From the NCBI GenBank assembly GCA_947446925.1, contig CANFHU010000011.1:32549-96548 (forward strand): a stretch of DNA of 64,000 nt. Direction: 5' to 3'. Shown here piece by piece: positions 10,230 to 19,932 of this stretch (position 1 is the first letter of the stretch; every line of letters begins with the position of its first letter). The translations under genes and the position numbers were made by a program. This DNA comes from Flavobacteriia bacterium. Its GTDB lineage: Bacteria > Bacteroidota > Bacteroidia > Flavobacteriales_D > Crocinitomicaceae. The notes under the pieces were generated by a model that saw only the letters and a program-made list of their open reading frames with translations, did no database searches and was not told where the DNA came from.

Positions 10230-10508
10230 ATGAGTAGATCGTTGAAAAAACCACCATTCGTACACTATAAATTGTTTAAACGAGTGGAAGAAGCACAAGC
10301 TTCAAACAGCAAAGCAGTAATCAAGACTTGGTCAAGAGCTTCTACAATTACCCCAGATTTTGTTGGGTTAACTATAGCTGTACACAATGGGAATAAGTTT
10401 ATTCCTGTTTTCGCAACAGAGAACATGGTAGGACACAAGTTAGGAGAATTTTCTCCAACGCGTAACTTCCGTGGTCATGGTGCTGATAAGAAAAATAAGA
10501 AAAGATAG
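10230..10508 (+). CDS. rpsS: 30S ribosomal protein S19
   Basis: uS19, 92 aa, a head protein that contacts S13 and the A-site tRNA. It starts [15 protein letters not shown] and contains [27 protein letters not shown] and [22 protein letters not shown], all typical. Located between rplB and rplV in the usual order. Confidence 0.98.
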   Translation: MSRSLKKPPFVHYKLFKRVEEAQASNSKAVIKTWSRASTITPDFVGLTIAVHNGNKFIPVFATENMVGHKLGEFSPTRNFRGHGADKKNKKR

Positions 10509-10528
10509 TTTTTAAAATTAGTAGTGAC

Positions 10529-10924
10529 ATGGGCGCTAGAAAAAGAATAAGAGCTGAGAAATTAAAAGAAGAGAAAGCTACAACTGCAATTGCAAGTTTG
10601 AATGCTTCTCCTATTGCTCCAAGAAAGATGAGATTAGTTGCAGATCTTGTAAGGGGAGTTGATGTAAATAAAGCTCTAAATATTTTGCAACATAATTCTA
10701 AATTTGCTTCTAAAAGTCTTGAAAAGTTATTGCGTTCAGCAATTGCAAATTGGGAACAAAAAAATGAAGGAAAAAGTATTGAAGACGAAAAATTAGTTGT
10801 ATCTTCTATCCAAGTTGATAGTGCTGCAATGATGAAACGTATTCAAACTGCCCCTCAAGGTAGAGCTCATAGAATTAGAAAAAGATCGAACCACGTTACC
10901 ATCATTGTAGATGGTGCTAAATAA
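10529..10924 (+). CDS. rplV: 50S ribosomal protein L22
   Basis: uL22, 131 aa, whose beta-hairpin narrows the exit tunnel. It carries a charged N-terminal extension ([15 protein letters not shown]) before the conserved [17 protein letters not shown]. The hairpin region [26 protein letters not shown] is intact, with no change suggesting macrolide resistance that I can recognise. rpsC follows after 10 nt. Confidence 0.97.
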   Translation: MGARKRIRAEKLKEEKATTAIASLNASPIAPRKMRLVADLVRGVDVNKALNILQHNSKFASKSLEKLLRSAIANWEQKNEGKSIEDEKLVVSSIQVDSAAMMKRIQTAPQGRAHRIRKRSNHVTIIVDGAK

Positions 10925-10934
10925 GTAATAGAAC

Positions 10935-11669
10935 ATGGGACAAAAAACAAATCCAATTGGAAATAGATTAGGTTTCATCCACGGATGGGAATCTAATTGG
11001 TATGGTGGAAACGACTATAAGGATAAAATTGTTGAAGACGATAAAATCCGTAAATATTTGTTTACACGTTTATCAAGAGCTAGTCTTTCTAAAATTATCA
11101 TTGAGAGAACTTTGAAACTTGTTACTGTTACTATTAATACTGCACGTCCAGGTGTAATTATTGGTAAAGGTGGTCAAGAAGTTGATAAACTGAAAGAAGA
11201 GTTAAAAAAATTGACGAAAAAAGAAATTCAAATCAATATTTTCGAGGTTAAACGTCCAGAATTGGATGCTCGTTTAGTTGCTGATGGAATTGCTCGTCAA
11301 ATCGAAGCTCGTATCTCTTTTCGTCGCGCAATCAAGATGGCTATTGGTTCAACGATGAGAATGGGTGCTGAAGGTATCAAGGTTAAAATATCTGGTCGTC
11401 TTAATGGTGCTGAAATGGCACGTAATGAGATGTACAAAGATGGACGTACTCCGTTACATACGTTCAGAGCAGATATTGATTACTCTGTTAGTGAAGCGCA
11501 TACGACTTACGGTCGTATTGGAATTAAAGTTTGGATTTGCAAAGGTGAAGTTTACGGAAAAAGAGATTTATCTCCAAACGTAGGCATGTCTGCTGCAGGT
11601 GCTAAAGGTGGTGCTACATCACAAGCTCCAAATAACCGTAAGGCTGCTCCAAAAAGAAAGAAAAAATAA
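10935..11669 (+). CDS. rpsC: 30S ribosomal protein S3
   Basis: uS3, 244 aa, part of the mRNA entry channel. KH-domain signature [20 protein letters not shown] is present, followed by the S3 C-terminal domain with [31 protein letters not shown] low-complexity basic tail ends the protein (AAPKRKKK). The N-terminus [14 protein letters not shown] is canonical. Confidence 0.98.
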   Translation: MGQKTNPIGNRLGFIHGWESNWYGGNDYKDKIVEDDKIRKYLFTRLSRASLSKIIIERTLKLVTVTINTARPGVIIGKGGQEVDKLKEELKKLTKKEIQINIFEVKRPELDARLVADGIARQIEARISFRRAIKMAIGSTMRMGAEGIKVKISGRLNGAEMARNEMYKDGRTPLHTFRADIDYSVSEAHTTYGRIGIKVWICKGEVYGKRDLSPNVGMSAAGAKGGATSQAPNNRKAAPKRKKK

Positions 11670-11691
11670 TTGATTTAATACATTATTAAAG

Positions 11692-12120
11692 ATGTTACAA
11701 CCAAAAAGAACCAAATTTAGGAGAGTACAAAAAGGAAGAAATCGTGGTGAAGCTCAAAGAGGTAGCACTATTGCTTTTGGATCTTTTGGACTTAAAACAT
11801 TGGAACCTGCATGGATAACTTCTAGACAAATTGAGGCTTCTCGTATCGCTGTAACTCGTTACATGAAAAGAGAGGGTCAGGTTTGGATTAGAATTTTCCC
11901 TGATAAACCTGTAACTTCTAAGCCTGCAGAGGTAAGGATGGGTAAAGGTAAAGGAGCACCAAGTCACTGGGTAGCAGTTGTTAAACCAGGACGTATCTTA
12001 TTTGAAGCAGACGGTGTACCTTACGAAACTGCAAAAGAAGCATTGCGCTTAGCTGCACAAAAACTTCCAGTAAAATGTAAGTTTATAGTTCGTAATGATT
12101 ATGTTGTACCTGGTAAATAA
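11692..12120 (+). CDS. rplP: 50S ribosomal protein L16
   Basis: uL16, 142 aa, positions A-site tRNA near the peptidyl-transferase centre. Recognised by [43 protein letters not shown] and [29 protein letters not shown]. It precedes rpmC by 7 nt as in other S10 groups. Confidence 0.98.
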   Translation: MLQPKRTKFRRVQKGRNRGEAQRGSTIAFGSFGLKTLEPAWITSRQIEASRIAVTRYMKREGQVWIRIFPDKPVTSKPAEVRMGKGKGAPSHWVAVVKPGRILFEADGVPYETAKEALRLAAQKLPVKCKFIVRNDYVVPGK

Positions 12121-12127
12121 TTAAGAT

Positions 12128-12322
12128 ATGAAACAACAAGAAATCACCAAGTTATCAGATGCAGACTTAAGAGGTCGTATCGAGACTCTAGAAGAGAAAT
12201 TGATGAAGATGAAAGTATCACATGCAGTAACTCCAATAGAAAATCCGTTACAAATCCGTGCAACAAGAAAAACTGTTGCGCGTCTGAAAACAGAATTGGG
12301 TAAACGTTTAATTCAAGCTTAG
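12128..12322 (+). CDS. rpmC: 50S ribosomal protein L29
   Basis: uL29, 64 aa, a two-helix protein at the tunnel exit next to L23. It shows the family pattern of an acidic first helix (EITKLSDADLRGRIETLEEKLMKMK) and a basic second helix (IRATRKTVARLKTELGKR). Confidence 0.96.
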   Translation: MKQQEITKLSDADLRGRIETLEEKLMKMKVSHAVTPIENPLQIRATRKTVARLKTELGKRLIQA

Positions 12323-12350
12323 GCTTGTTTAATTTGAAATTTGCTTAGTA

Positions 12351-12611
12351 ATGGAAGAAAAGCGTAATTTAAGAAAAGAAAGAGTAGGTGTTGTTACTAG
12401 CGATAAGATGGAAAAATCTATCGTTGTTTCTGTAGAAAGAAAAGTAAAACATCCAAAGTATGGTAAGTTCGTAAAAAAAACTACTAAATTTGTTGCTCAT
12501 GATGAAAACAATGACTGTAACGAAGGCGATACAGTTAGAATCATGGAAACAAGACCCTTGTCAAAGAACAAGAATTGGAGATTAGTAGATATTGTTGAAA
12601 GAGCTAAATAA
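12351..12611 (+). CDS. rpsQ: 30S ribosomal protein S17
   Basis: uS17, 86 aa, an OB-fold primary binding protein of 16S r[43 protein letters not shown] and [24 protein letters not shown] are diagnostic. Spacing to rplN is 9 nt. Confidence 0.98.
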   Translation: MEEKRNLRKERVGVVTSDKMEKSIVVSVERKVKHPKYGKFVKKTTKFVAHDENNDCNEGDTVRIMETRPLSKNKNWRLVDIVERAK

Positions 12612-12620
12612 TCATTAATA

Positions 12621-12989
12621 ATGATACAACAGGAATCAAGACTTTCAGTAGCCGATAACTCGGGAGCAAAAGAGGTATTATGTATTCGCGTTTTAGGCGG
12701 TACTAAACGTCGTTATGCTTCAGTTGGAGATAAAATCGTAGTTGCTGTAAAGAGCGCAACGCCCTCTGGTGCCGTTAAAAAAGGTCAGGTAGCCAAGGCA
12801 GTTATAGTAAGAACAAAAAAAGAAGTACGTAGAGCTGATGGCTCTTACATTCGTTTTGACGACAATGCTGTGGTTATTTTAAATCAAGCAGGAGAGATGA
12901 GAGGTACTCGTATTTTCGGACCAGTAGCACGTGAGCTTCGTGAAAACAATTTTATGAAAATTGTTTCTTTAGCTCCTGAAGTACTTTAA
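12621..12989 (+). CDS. rplN: 50S ribosomal protein L14
   Basis: uL14, 122 aa, at the subunit interface and the docking site of the silencing factor RsfS. It begins [27 protein letters not shown] and ends with [28 protein letters not shown], the canonical length and ends. It opens the spc group, with no separate promoter visible. Confidence 0.98.
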   Translation: MIQQESRLSVADNSGAKEVLCIRVLGGTKRRYASVGDKIVVAVKSATPSGAVKKGQVAKAVIVRTKKEVRRADGSYIRFDDNAVVILNQAGEMRGTRIFGPVARELRENNFMKIVSLAPEVL

Positions 12990-13002
12990 AATTGTGGAAG
13001 TT

Positions 13003-13320
13003 ATGCAAAAGAAATTACACATTAAAGTTGGAGACACAGTTAAGGTACTTAGCGGTGACTCTCGTGGACAAGAAGGGAAAATTCTTGTTATCGACAAAAA
13101 GAAAAACCGTGCTGCAGTAGAAGGTTTGAATTTGGTTAAGCGTCATGCTAAACCTAGTGCATCAAATCCTCAAGGAGGCATTGTTGAAAAAGAGAGTGGA
13201 ATACATATTTCCAATCTTATGGTTGTTCATAATGGTGTAGCTTCAAGAGTTACACGTCAAGTGAACAAAGCAGGTAAATTAGTTCGTCATTCTAAAAAGT
13301 CAGGGGAGGAAATTAAGTAA
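13003..13320 (+). CDS. rplX: 50S ribosomal protein L24
   Basis: uL24, 105 aa, an assembly initiator with a KOW motif ([34 protein letters not shown]). An in-frame GTG at 12994 would add three residues, but the ATG at 13003 gives the usual start ([11 protein letters not shown]) and is preferred. Its TAA overlaps the rplE ATG by one base (13318-13322). Confidence 0.95.
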   Translation: MQKKLHIKVGDTVKVLSGDSRGQEGKILVIDKKKNRAAVEGLNLVKRHAKPSASNPQGGIVEKESGIHISNLMVVHNGVASRVTRQVNKAGKLVRHSKKSGEEIK

Positions 13321-13871
13321 TGAGTTATACACCGAGACTAAAGGAAAAGTATGCACAGGAAATTATTCCTGCGCTTACTGAAAAATTTGGGTACAAAACC
13401 GTTATGCGTGTGCCTAAATTAACTAAAATTGTATTAAGCCAAGGAGTTGGTGATGCAGTTGCTGATAAAAAATTAGTAGATAATGCTGTAGTTGAATTGT
13501 CTAGAATTGCTGGTCAAAAAGCAGTTGCTACAATCTCTAAAAAAGATATCTCTAATTTCAAACTTCGTAAAGGAATGCCAGTTGGTACTAAAGTTACTTT
13601 ACGTGGTGATAAAATGTTCGATTTCTTAGATCGTTTTATTTCTGTTGCATTACCTCGTACCAGAGACTTTAGAGGAATTAATCCTAAAGGTTTTGACGGA
13701 AGAGGAAATTACAACTTAGGTATTAAAGAACATATCATTTTCCCAGAAATTGATATCGACAAAGTGAGTCGTATGATGGGTATGGATATTACCTTTGTAA
13801 CAACAGCAGATAGTGATGAAGAAGGAAAAGCTTTGTTAGATGCTTTTGGTTTTCCTTTCATTAAAAAATAA
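13320..13871 (+). CDS. rplE: 50S ribosomal protein L5
   Basis: uL5, 183 aa, binds 5S rRNA and contacts P-site tRNA. Recognised by [49 protein letters not shown] and [28 protein letters not shown]. Probably translationally coupled to rplX through the one-base overlap. Confidence 0.98.
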   Translation: MSYTPRLKEKYAQEIIPALTEKFGYKTVMRVPKLTKIVLSQGVGDAVADKKLVDNAVVELSRIAGQKAVATISKKDISNFKLRKGMPVGTKVTLRGDKMFDFLDRFISVALPRTRDFRGINPKGFDGRGNYNLGIKEHIIFPEIDIDKVSRMMGMDITFVTTADSDEEGKALLDAFGFPFIKK

Positions 13872-13876
13872 GTAAG

Positions 13877-14191
13877 ATGGCTAAGGAATCAATGAAAGCG
13901 CGTGAGCGCAAAAGAGAAAGAATGGTAGCTAGAGATGTTTCTAAAAGAGCAGCTTTAACTACTATTATTAAGTCTTCTAGTACAGATGAATCTGTTCAGA
14001 ATGCTAAATGGGATGCTATGTTAGCAATTCAAAAATTACCAGCTAATGGTGCTAAAGTACGTTTACATAACCGTTGTGGTTTGACTGGACGTCCTAGAGG
14101 TTATATGCGTCAGTTTGGTATCTCAAGGGTAACATTCCGTGAGATGGCACTTGCAGGTAAAATCCCTGGAATTAAAAAATCAAGTTGGTAA
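13877..14191 (+). CDS. rpsN: 30S ribosomal protein S14, zinc-free long form
   Basis: uS14, 104 aa. The C-terminal half (VRLHNRCGLTGRPRGYMRQFGISRVTFREMA) is canonical. Only one cysteine is present, so this is the zinc-independent form. The 'SSSTDESVQNAKWDAMLAIQKLP' segment makes the protein longer than the 89-aa form I know from many Bacteroidota and close to the 101-aa proteobacterial form. Located between rplE and rpsH in standard order. Confidence 0.97.
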   Translation: MAKESMKARERKRERMVARDVSKRAALTTIIKSSSTDESVQNAKWDAMLAIQKLPANGAKVRLHNRCGLTGRPRGYMRQFGISRVTFREMALAGKIPGIKKSSW

Positions 14192-14210
14192 AATCTTAAT
14201 TAGGTAAAAA

Positions 14211-14609
14211 ATGAATACAGATCCTATTGCAGATTTCTTGACTCGAATTAGAAATGCGAGTAGTGCTAATTTGAAAATGGTTGAGATCCCTGGCTCTAAT
14301 GTTAAGAGAGCTATGACTCAAATCCTTTTCGATCAAGGTTACATTACAAACTTCAAATTCGAAGATGACGAGAAACAAGGTGTAATTAAAATTGCACTAA
14401 AATACAATCAGTCTACGAAAGTTCCTGCTATCACTAAACTTGTTCGTGCTTCACGTCCAGGATTAAGAAAGTATAGCGGTTCAGCTGAAATGCCACGCGT
14501 TTTAAACGGGTTAGGTATTGCAATCGTTTCTACTTCTAAAGGTGTTATTACTGATAAAGAAGCTAGAAAAAACAATGTTGGTGGAGAAGTTCTCTGCTAT
14601 GTATATTAA
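14211..14609 (+). CDS. rpsH: 30S ribosomal protein S8
   Basis: uS8, 132 aa, a central-domain assembly protein (in E. coli also the translational repressor of the spc operon). The N-terminus MNTDPIADFLTRIRNASSA and the C-terminus GIAIVSTSKGVITDKEARKNNVGGEVLCYVY are canonical. Confidence 0.98.
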   Translation: MNTDPIADFLTRIRNASSANLKMVEIPGSNVKRAMTQILFDQGYITNFKFEDDEKQGVIKIALKYNQSTKVPAITKLVRASRPGLRKYSGSAEMPRVLNGLGIAIVSTSKGVITDKEARKNNVGGEVLCYVY

Positions 14610-14627
14610 TTAAATTTAATTAGTAAA

Positions 14628-15182
14628 ATGTCAAGGATAGGTAAAAATCCAATTACGATCCCGAGTGGAGTAGAAGTAAAACTTAATGGAAACGTTGTTT
14701 CTGTTAAAGGTTCGAAAGGTACTTTGACACAAGAAATTGATTCTTGTGTCACTATTACAATTGAGGACAACGTAATCACTTTTAACCGCGAATCAGATGC
14801 TCCAAATCATAGAGCTAAGCATGGTTTATACCGTGCATTAGTTAATAATATGATTACTGGTGTTTCGGAAGGGTACAAGAAGGAAATGGAAGTAATCGGT
14901 GTAGGTTATCGTGCAACTGCTACAGGTCAAACTTTAGAGTTGTCATTAGGTTATTCTCACGCTATTATTTTGGAAGTTCCTTCAGAAATTAAGGTATCTG
15001 CAGAAACCCTTAAGGGTAAAGCTCCAGTTGTAACATTAGAATCTCACGATAAACAATTAGTGGGTCAAGTTGCTGCCAAAATTCGTTCCCTTCGTAAACC
15101 AGAGCCTTATAAAGGTAAAGGTATCAAATTTGTTGGTGAAATAATTAGAAGAAAGGCTGGTAAAGCTGCAGGTAAAAAATAA
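14628..15182 (+). CDS. rplF: 50S ribosomal protein L6
   Basis: uL6, 184 aa, near the factor-binding site. Typical segments: [15 protein letters not shown] at the start, [33 protein letters not shown], and the signature [27 protein letters not shown] at the C-terminus. rplR starts 11 nt later. Confidence 0.98.
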   Translation: MSRIGKNPITIPSGVEVKLNGNVVSVKGSKGTLTQEIDSCVTITIEDNVITFNRESDAPNHRAKHGLYRALVNNMITGVSEGYKKEMEVIGVGYRATATGQTLELSLGYSHAIILEVPSEIKVSAETLKGKAPVVTLESHDKQLVGQVAAKIRSLRKPEPYKGKGIKFVGEIIRRKAGKAAGKK

Positions 15183-15193
15183 TTTATAATATC

Positions 15194-15547
15194 ATGGCAT
15201 TTAGTAAAATAAATAGAAGAGCTAAGATTAAAAGAAGAATCAGAAAGAAAGTTTCTGGTACTGCTCAATTGCCTCGTTTGACTGTATTCCGCTCTAATAA
15301 GCAGATTTACGCTCAATTGATTGACGATACAAAAGGTGTTACTTTGGTTGCATCAAGTTCTTACAAAAACGCTGCAGCGGATAAATTAACGAAAGTTGAA
15401 CAAGCTGCATTAGTTGGAAAAGAAGTTGCTGCAAAAGCAATTAAAGCTGGTATCGAAAAAGTAGTTTTTGATAGAAATGGTTATTTGTATCATGGAAGAG
15501 TTAAATCATTAGCTGACTCTGCAAGAGAAGGCGGACTTAAATTTTAA
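15194..15547 (+). CDS. rplR: 50S ribosomal protein L18
   Basis: uL18, 117 aa, a 5S rRNA-binding protein. It carries [38 protein letters not shown] and the C-terminal [26 protein letters not shown]. It is 3 nt upstream of rpsE, suggesting coupled translation. Confidence 0.98.
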   Translation: MAFSKINRRAKIKRRIRKKVSGTAQLPRLTVFRSNKQIYAQLIDDTKGVTLVASSSYKNAAADKLTKVEQAALVGKEVAAKAIKAGIEKVVFDRNGYLYHGRVKSLADSAREGGLKF

Positions 15548-15550
15548 ACG

Positions 15551-16069
15551 ATGGCGACATTAAATTTAAATAGAGTAAAATCTACAGAAACTGAGTTGAA
15601 AGACAAATTAGTCGCTGTTAACCGTGTAACTAAGGTTACAAAAGGGGGACGTACTTTTAGTTTTTCTGCTATTGTTGTAGTAGGTGACGAAAACGGAATC
15701 GTTGGTCATGGATTAGGAAAAGCTAAAGAGGTTACTGAAGCTATTACTAAAGGTATTGACGATGCGAAAAAGAATTTGATACGTGTTCCAATTTTAAAAG
15801 GAACAGTTCCTCATGCACAAAAAGGTAAATTCGGTGGAGCACAAGTTCTACTTAAACCAGCTACTCCTGGTACAGGAGTTATTGCAGGTGGTGCTATGCG
15901 TGCAGTTTTAGAGAGTGTGGGAGTACATAATGTACTTGCAAAGTCTCAAGGTTCATCAAATCCTCATAACGTTATTAAAGCGACTATGGATGCATTATCT
16001 CAAATGAGAGATGCAGTTACTGTTGCTAGACAACGTGGTATTAGTTTGGATAAAGTGTTTAACGGTTAA
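15551..16069 (+). CDS. rpsE: 30S ribosomal protein S5
   Basis: uS5, 172 aa, important for decoding fidelity and the mRNA entry helicase. [43 protein letters not shown] is the double-stranded RNA-binding-like N-terminal domain. The C-terminal domain contains [34 protein letters not shown]. Normal length and position. Confidence 0.98.
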   Translation: MATLNLNRVKSTETELKDKLVAVNRVTKVTKGGRTFSFSAIVVVGDENGIVGHGLGKAKEVTEAITKGIDDAKKNLIRVPILKGTVPHAQKGKFGGAQVLLKPATPGTGVIAGGAMRAVLESVGVHNVLAKSQGSSNPHNVIKATMDALSQMRDAVTVARQRGISLDKVFNG

Positions 16070-16079
16070 TATTTCAATC

Positions 16080-16256
16080 ATGGCTACAATTAAAATTAAG
16101 CAAGTAAGAAGTTCGATTAAACGTCCTGCTATTCAAAAAGCTACTATGCAAGCTTTAGGATTAAAAAAAATGAATCAGGTAATTGAACACGAAGCTACAC
16201 CTCAGATATTAGGTATGGTTAAAAAAGTACAACATCTTTTGGAAGTTGTTGAGTAG
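16080..16256 (+). CDS. rpmD: 50S ribosomal protein L30
   Basis: uL30, 58 aa: KIKQVRSSIKRPAIQKATMQALGLKKMNQVIEHEATPQILGMVKKVQHLLEVVE is a standard L30. An in-frame start at 16011 would overlap rpsE by about 60 nt and add a nonsense N-terminus, so the ATG at 16080 is used. It lies 10 nt after rpsE. Confidence 0.96.
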   Translation: MATIKIKQVRSSIKRPAIQKATMQALGLKKMNQVIEHEATPQILGMVKKVQHLLEVVE

Positions 16257-16276
16257 AATTTTTAAATCTAATTGAT

Positions 16277-16723
16277 ATGAATTTACATAATTTAACTCCT
16301 GCAAAAGGTTCTGTTAAGAAGACAAAACGTATTGCTCGTGGTCAAGGATCTGGGCATGGTGGAACTTCTACACGTGGACATAAGGGAGCAAAATCTAGAT
16401 CTGGTTATAGTACGAAAATCGGTTTTGAAGGAGGTCAAATGCCACTTCAAAGACGTGTACCTAAATTTGGATTTAAAAACATAAACAGAGTAGAATATAA
16501 GGCTATTAATTTAGATATTATTCAGTCTTTGATTGAACGCAAAAATGTAACTGAAATTACTCCTGATGTATTACGTACTTATGGTCTTATTTCTCGCAAT
16601 GATTTAGTAAAAGTATTAGGTCGTGGAGAGTTAAAATCTAAAATAAGTGTAAGTGCACATAAGTTTTCTGATACTGCGAAAGCAGTTATTGAAGGACAAG
16701 GTGGTAATTGTTCAGAAATCTAA
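16277..16723 (+). CDS. rplO: 50S ribosomal protein L15
   Basis: uL15, 148 aa, a late-assembly protein with an extended glycine-rich N-terminus (GSVKKTKRIARGQGSGHGGTSTRGHKGAKSRSGYS) followed by GFEGGQMPLQRRVPKFGFKN. The C-terminal globular domain ends with AKAVIEGQGGNCSEI. secY follows after 25 nt, as usual. Confidence 0.97.
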   Translation: MNLHNLTPAKGSVKKTKRIARGQGSGHGGTSTRGHKGAKSRSGYSTKIGFEGGQMPLQRRVPKFGFKNINRVEYKAINLDIIQSLIERKNVTEITPDVLRTYGLISRNDLVKVLGRGELKSKISVSAHKFSDTAKAVIEGQGGNCSEI

Positions 16724-16748
16724 TTAACTTTGCCTTTATTTTATAAAA

Positions 16749-18089
16749 ATGAAGAAGTTTATACAGAATATTAAAAATATCTGGAAAGTAGAAGAATTGA
16801 GAAAGAGGATTATATTGACTCTTTCTCTAATTCTTGTATACAGAGTTGGTTCTTTTATCATCTTACCAGGTGTTAATTATGATGCGTTAGCGGCAGCTAA
16901 TGCAAAAGGAGATTCCAATGCATTAGAGTCATTATTGTCTCTTTTCTCTGGAGGTGGATTTTCTAATGCTTCAATCATGGCTTTAGGAATTATGCCTTAT
17001 ATCAGTGCCTCTATCATTATGCAATTGTTAGGTATGGCTGTTCCAGCTGTTCAAAAAATGCAAAATGAAGGTGAATCTGGTAAAAAGAGAATTAATAATT
17101 ATACTCGTATTTTAACGATTATTATTTGTGCATTACAAGCTCCAACATATTTAACGATGTGGATAGGTAATAAGGGAGCATTACCTTTAGATGCTGGGTC
17201 TATTTGGTGGGTTCAGTCCACAATAGTTCTAGTTGCAGGTTCTATGTTTGCAGTTTGGTTAGGTGAAAGAATCACTGATAAAGGTATTGGTAATGGTATT
17301 TCATTATTAATTACTGTTGGTATTCTATCACGATTTCCTCAAGCTTTGTTTGCTGAAATTGGATTTAACAAAGATAACTTGATTATGATTGTTCTAGAAT
17401 TAGTAGCATTTATGTTAATTGTTTTAGGTACAATATTAATTGTTCAAGGTGTACGTAAGATTCCTATGAGTACTGCAAAAAGAATTGTCGGTTCTAGAGG
17501 AGTTGATTCTGAGGCTGCACGAAGTTATTTACCTATTAAAGTAAATGCTAGTGGTGTTATGCCTATTATTTTTGCGCAAGCAATAATGACTATTCCAGTT
17601 ATGATTTTTTCAAAAGCTAGTGCTGAGGGCTCAACTAATTTTATTCAACGTACATTAGGGGATGTTTATGGTTTTTCTTACAATGGTTTATTAGCATTGT
17701 TGATTATTGTTTTTACATTTTTCTATACTGCGATTATGATTAATCCTCGCAAAATGGCGGATGATATGAAACGAAGTGGAGGTTTTATACCTGGTGTTAA
17801 ACCTGGTGATGAAACAGCAGATTATATCGATACATTAGTATCTAGAATTACTCTACCTGGTTCCATATTTTTAGCTTTAATTGCTATATTGCCATCTATT
17901 GCTCATGGTGCTGGTATTACTTCTGGTTTTGAGATGTTTTTTGGTGGTACTTCTTTATTAATTATGGTTGGTGTTGTTTTGGATACTCTTCAACAAATAG
18001 AGACCTATTTATTAAATAAACATATGGATGGTTTAATGGAAGGTTCAAGAGTTAGAGGTAGACAAACAAGTGAAATAGCATCTTATTAA
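16749..18089 (+). CDS. secY: preprotein translocase subunit SecY
   Basis: Core channel of the Sec translocon (446 aa, ten predicted membrane helices) in the inner membrane. Recognised by the first helix ([23 protein letters not shown]), the plug region [48 protein letters not shown] and the cytoplasmic loop [22 protein letters not shown]. It serves the many signal-peptide proteins in this window, which cross by Sec before T9SS export. adk and map, which often follow secY, are absent. Confidence 0.98.
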   Translation: MKKFIQNIKNIWKVEELRKRIILTLSLILVYRVGSFIILPGVNYDALAAANAKGDSNALESLLSLFSGGGFSNASIMALGIMPYISASIIMQLLGMAVPAVQKMQNEGESGKKRINNYTRILTIIICALQAPTYLTMWIGNKGALPLDAGSIWWVQSTIVLVAGSMFAVWLGERITDKGIGNGISLLITVGILSRFPQALFAEIGFNKDNLIMIVLELVAFMLIVLGTILIVQGVRKIPMSTAKRIVGSRGVDSEAARSYLPIKVNASGVMPIIFAQAIMTIPVMIFSKASAEGSTNFIQRTLGDVYGFSYNGLLALLIIVFTFFYTAIMINPRKMADDMKRSGGFIPGVKPGDETADYIDTLVSRITLPGSIFLALIAILPSIAHGAGITSGFEMFFGGTSLLIMVGVVLDTLQQIETYLLNKHMDGLMEGSRVRGRQTSEIASY

Positions 18090-18091
18090 TT

Positions 18092-18310
18092 ATGGCAAAG
18101 CAAACTTCTATAGAACAAGATGGTGTAATTATTGAAGCACTTTCTAATGCAATGTTTCGTGTTGAGTTAGAAAACGGTCATGTTATCACCGCGCATATTT
18201 CTGGAAAGATGAGAATGTTTTACATTAAAATTCTTCCAGGTGATAGAGTAAAGGTTGAGATGTCGCCTTATGATTTATCAAAAGGGCGTATCTCTTTTAG
18301 ATACAAATAG
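18092..18310 (+). CDS. infA: translation initiation factor IF-1
   Basis: 72-aa OB-fold protein that occupies the ribosomal A site during initiation. [72 protein letters not shown] is canonical in both length and sequence pattern. It starts 2 nt after the secY stop. Confidence 0.98.
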   Translation: MAKQTSIEQDGVIIEALSNAMFRVELENGHVITAHISGKMRMFYIKILPGDRVKVEMSPYDLSKGRISFRYK

Positions 18311-18334
18311 GATTTCTCCTTAAAAAATAAAAAA

Positions 18335-18451
18335 ATGAAAGTAAGAGCTTCAGTTAAAAAACGTTCTGCAGACTGCAAGATCGTAAAGAGAAAAGGTAGA
18401 GTTTATGTGATTAATAAAAAAAATCCTAAACTTAAACAAAGACAAGGATAA
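18335..18451 (+). CDS. rpmJ: 50S ribosomal protein L36, zinc-free form
   Basis: Short 38-aa gene between infA and rpsM. It begins [17 protein letters not shown] and ends with NPKLKQRQG, the L36 pattern. Of the CxxC...C...H zinc ligands of classical L36, only one cysteine (residue 14) remains, so this is the zinc-independent type. The ATG follows an A-rich stretch 24 nt after infA. Confidence 0.95.
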   Translation: MKVRASVKKRSADCKIVKRKGRVYVINKKNPKLKQRQG

Positions 18452-18463
18452 TTTAGTAGGTAT

Positions 18464-18838
18464 ATGGCACGTATAGCAGGTATAGATTTACCAAAGAAAA
18501 AAAGAGGTGTAATTGGATTGACTTACATCTATGGTATTGGTCGTAGCACGGCTAAGCAAGTTTTGGACAAAAATGGTATTGATGAAAATATCAAAGTTCA
18601 AGATTGGAACGATGATCAAATTGGTTTGATTCGTGAGTCTATCAACGAGTTTAAAGTTGAAGGCCAATTACGTTCTGAAGTTCAATTAAACATTAAACGT
18701 TTAATGGACATTGGTTGTAATCGTGGAATTCGTCATAGAGCTGGTTTACCATTAAGAGGTCAACGTACAAAAAACAACTCTCGTACAAGAAAAGGTAAAA
18801 GAAAAACAGTTGCGAACAAGAAAAAAGCGACTAAATAA
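18464..18838 (+). CDS. rpsM: 30S ribosomal protein S13
   Basis: uS13, 124 aa, forming inter-subunit bridges and contacting P-site tRNA. It starts [26 protein letters not shown] and contains [40 protein letters not shown]. It opens the alpha group (rpsM-rpsK-rpsD-rpoA-rplQ), 12 nt after rpmJ. Confidence 0.98.
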   Translation: MARIAGIDLPKKKRGVIGLTYIYGIGRSTAKQVLDKNGIDENIKVQDWNDDQIGLIRESINEFKVEGQLRSEVQLNIKRLMDIGCNRGIRHRAGLPLRGQRTKNNSRTRKGKRKTVANKKKATK

Positions 18839-18846
18839 TAAATAGT

Positions 18847-19233
18847 ATGGCAAAAGCTGATAAAAAGAAGAAGAAAAACGTCAAAGTAGAGGCATTGGGT
18901 GAAGCGCATATTCAAGCTACCTTCAACAATGTTATTATTTCTTTGACTAACAACGCTGGTCAAGTTATATCTTGGTCATCGGCTGGTAAAATGGGATTCA
19001 GAGGATCAAAGAAAAACACGCCTTATGCTGCGCAAATGGCTGCTGAAGATTGTTCCAAAGAAGCATTTGACTTCGGATTACGTAAAGTTAAGGTTTTCGT
19101 AAAAGGACCAGGTGGAGGTCGTGAATCTGCAATTCGTTCAATTCATAATTCTGGTATTGAAGTAATTGAGATCGTTGATATCACTCCATTACCACATAAT
19201 GGATGTCGTCCACCTAAACGTAGAAGAGTATAG
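18847..19233 (+). CDS. rpsK: 30S ribosomal protein S11
   Basis: uS11, 128 aa, platform protein near the E site. Typical segments are [53 protein letters not shown] and the C-terminus [17 protein letters not shown]. Unusually for this tightly packed cluster, it is followed by a 74-nt gap that holds a structured element before rpsD. Confidence 0.98.
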   Translation: MAKADKKKKKNVKVEALGEAHIQATFNNVIISLTNNAGQVISWSSAGKMGFRGSKKNTPYAAQMAAEDCSKEAFDFGLRKVKVFVKGPGGGRESAIRSIHNSGIEVIEIVDITPLPHNGCRPPKRRRV

Positions 19234-19241
19234 TATAAACC

Positions 19242-19293
19242 AAAAGAGAATATAGAGTGTCGAAGGAAAGCCTTAATTCACACTCTCTCTTTT
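19242..19293 (+). promoter_or_regulatory. structured RNA element upstream of rpsD (candidate S4 leader or attenuator)
   Basis: The rpsK-rpsD gap can fold into a branched hairpin. AAAAGAGA (19242-19249) pairs with TCTCTTTT (19286-19293), GAGTGT (19255-19260) pairs with ACACTC (19280-19285) with a 5-nt bulge, and an inner AAGG-aaag-CCTT hairpin lies at 19263-19274. The rpsD ATG is 14 nt beyond. It may be a partial terminator or an S4-binding autoregulatory site. The structure is seen directly; the function is inferred from S4 being a known autogenous regulator elsewhere. Confidence 0.5.
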
Positions 19294-19307
19294 TAAATTA
19301 AATAAAA

Positions 19308-19916
19308 ATGGCAAGATACACAGGTCCAAAGTCGAAAATAGCTCGACGTTTTAATGAACCTATCTTCGGACCAGATAAAGCTTTAGATAAAAGAGCTTAC
19401 GGTCCTGGACAACATGGTCCAAACAAAAGAAGAGGAGGTAAAAAGTCTGAGTACGCAGTTCAGTTAGCGGAAAAGCAAAAAGCTAAATATACTTATGGTA
19501 TATTGGAGCGTCAGTTCTCTAATTTATTTGAGAAAGCTTCACGTATGAAAGGAATTACTGGTGAGAATTTATTGCAATTGTGTGAATCTCGTTTAGATAA
19601 TACTGTTTACCGTTTAGGTATTTCTCCTTCTCGTCGTGGTGCAAGACAATTAGTTTCTCACAGACACATTACAGTAAATGGAGAGGTTGTAAATATTCCT
19701 TCTTATACTATTAAAGTTGGTGATGTTATTGGTGTTCGTGAAAAATCTAAATCTTTAGAGGCAATCACTTCTTCTTTAGCTTCTTCTAGCAAAAAATATG
19801 ATTGGTTGGATTGGAATAATTCTGAGTTAGCAGGTAGATTTTTAGCTACACCAGCACGTGAGATGATCCCTGAAAACATCAAAGAACAATTAATTGTCGA
19901 ATTATATTCTAAATAA
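19308..19916 (+). CDS. rpsD: 30S ribosomal protein S4
   Basis: uS4, 202 aa, initiator of 30S body assembly. Recognised by [48 protein letters not shown] and the S4 RNA-binding domain [41 protein letters not shown]. The N-terminal zinc-finger cysteines of some S4 proteins are absent. In E. coli S4 represses the alpha operon; the structured gap just upstream of this gene makes local autoregulation plausible. Confidence 0.98.
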   Translation: MARYTGPKSKIARRFNEPIFGPDKALDKRAYGPGQHGPNKRRGGKKSEYAVQLAEKQKAKYTYGILERQFSNLFEKASRMKGITGENLLQLCESRLDNTVYRLGISPSRRGARQLVSHRHITVNGEVVNIPSYTIKVGDVIGVREKSKSLEAITSSLASSSKKYDWLDWNNSELAGRFLATPAREMIPENIKEQLIVELYSK

Positions 19917-19932
19917 TAATTAAAGAATTAAC

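Noticed and set aside
16011..16079. Upstream start for L30 inside rpsE
   Set aside because: L30 has a canonical start at 16080; the extension is the rpsE coding sequence in another frame.
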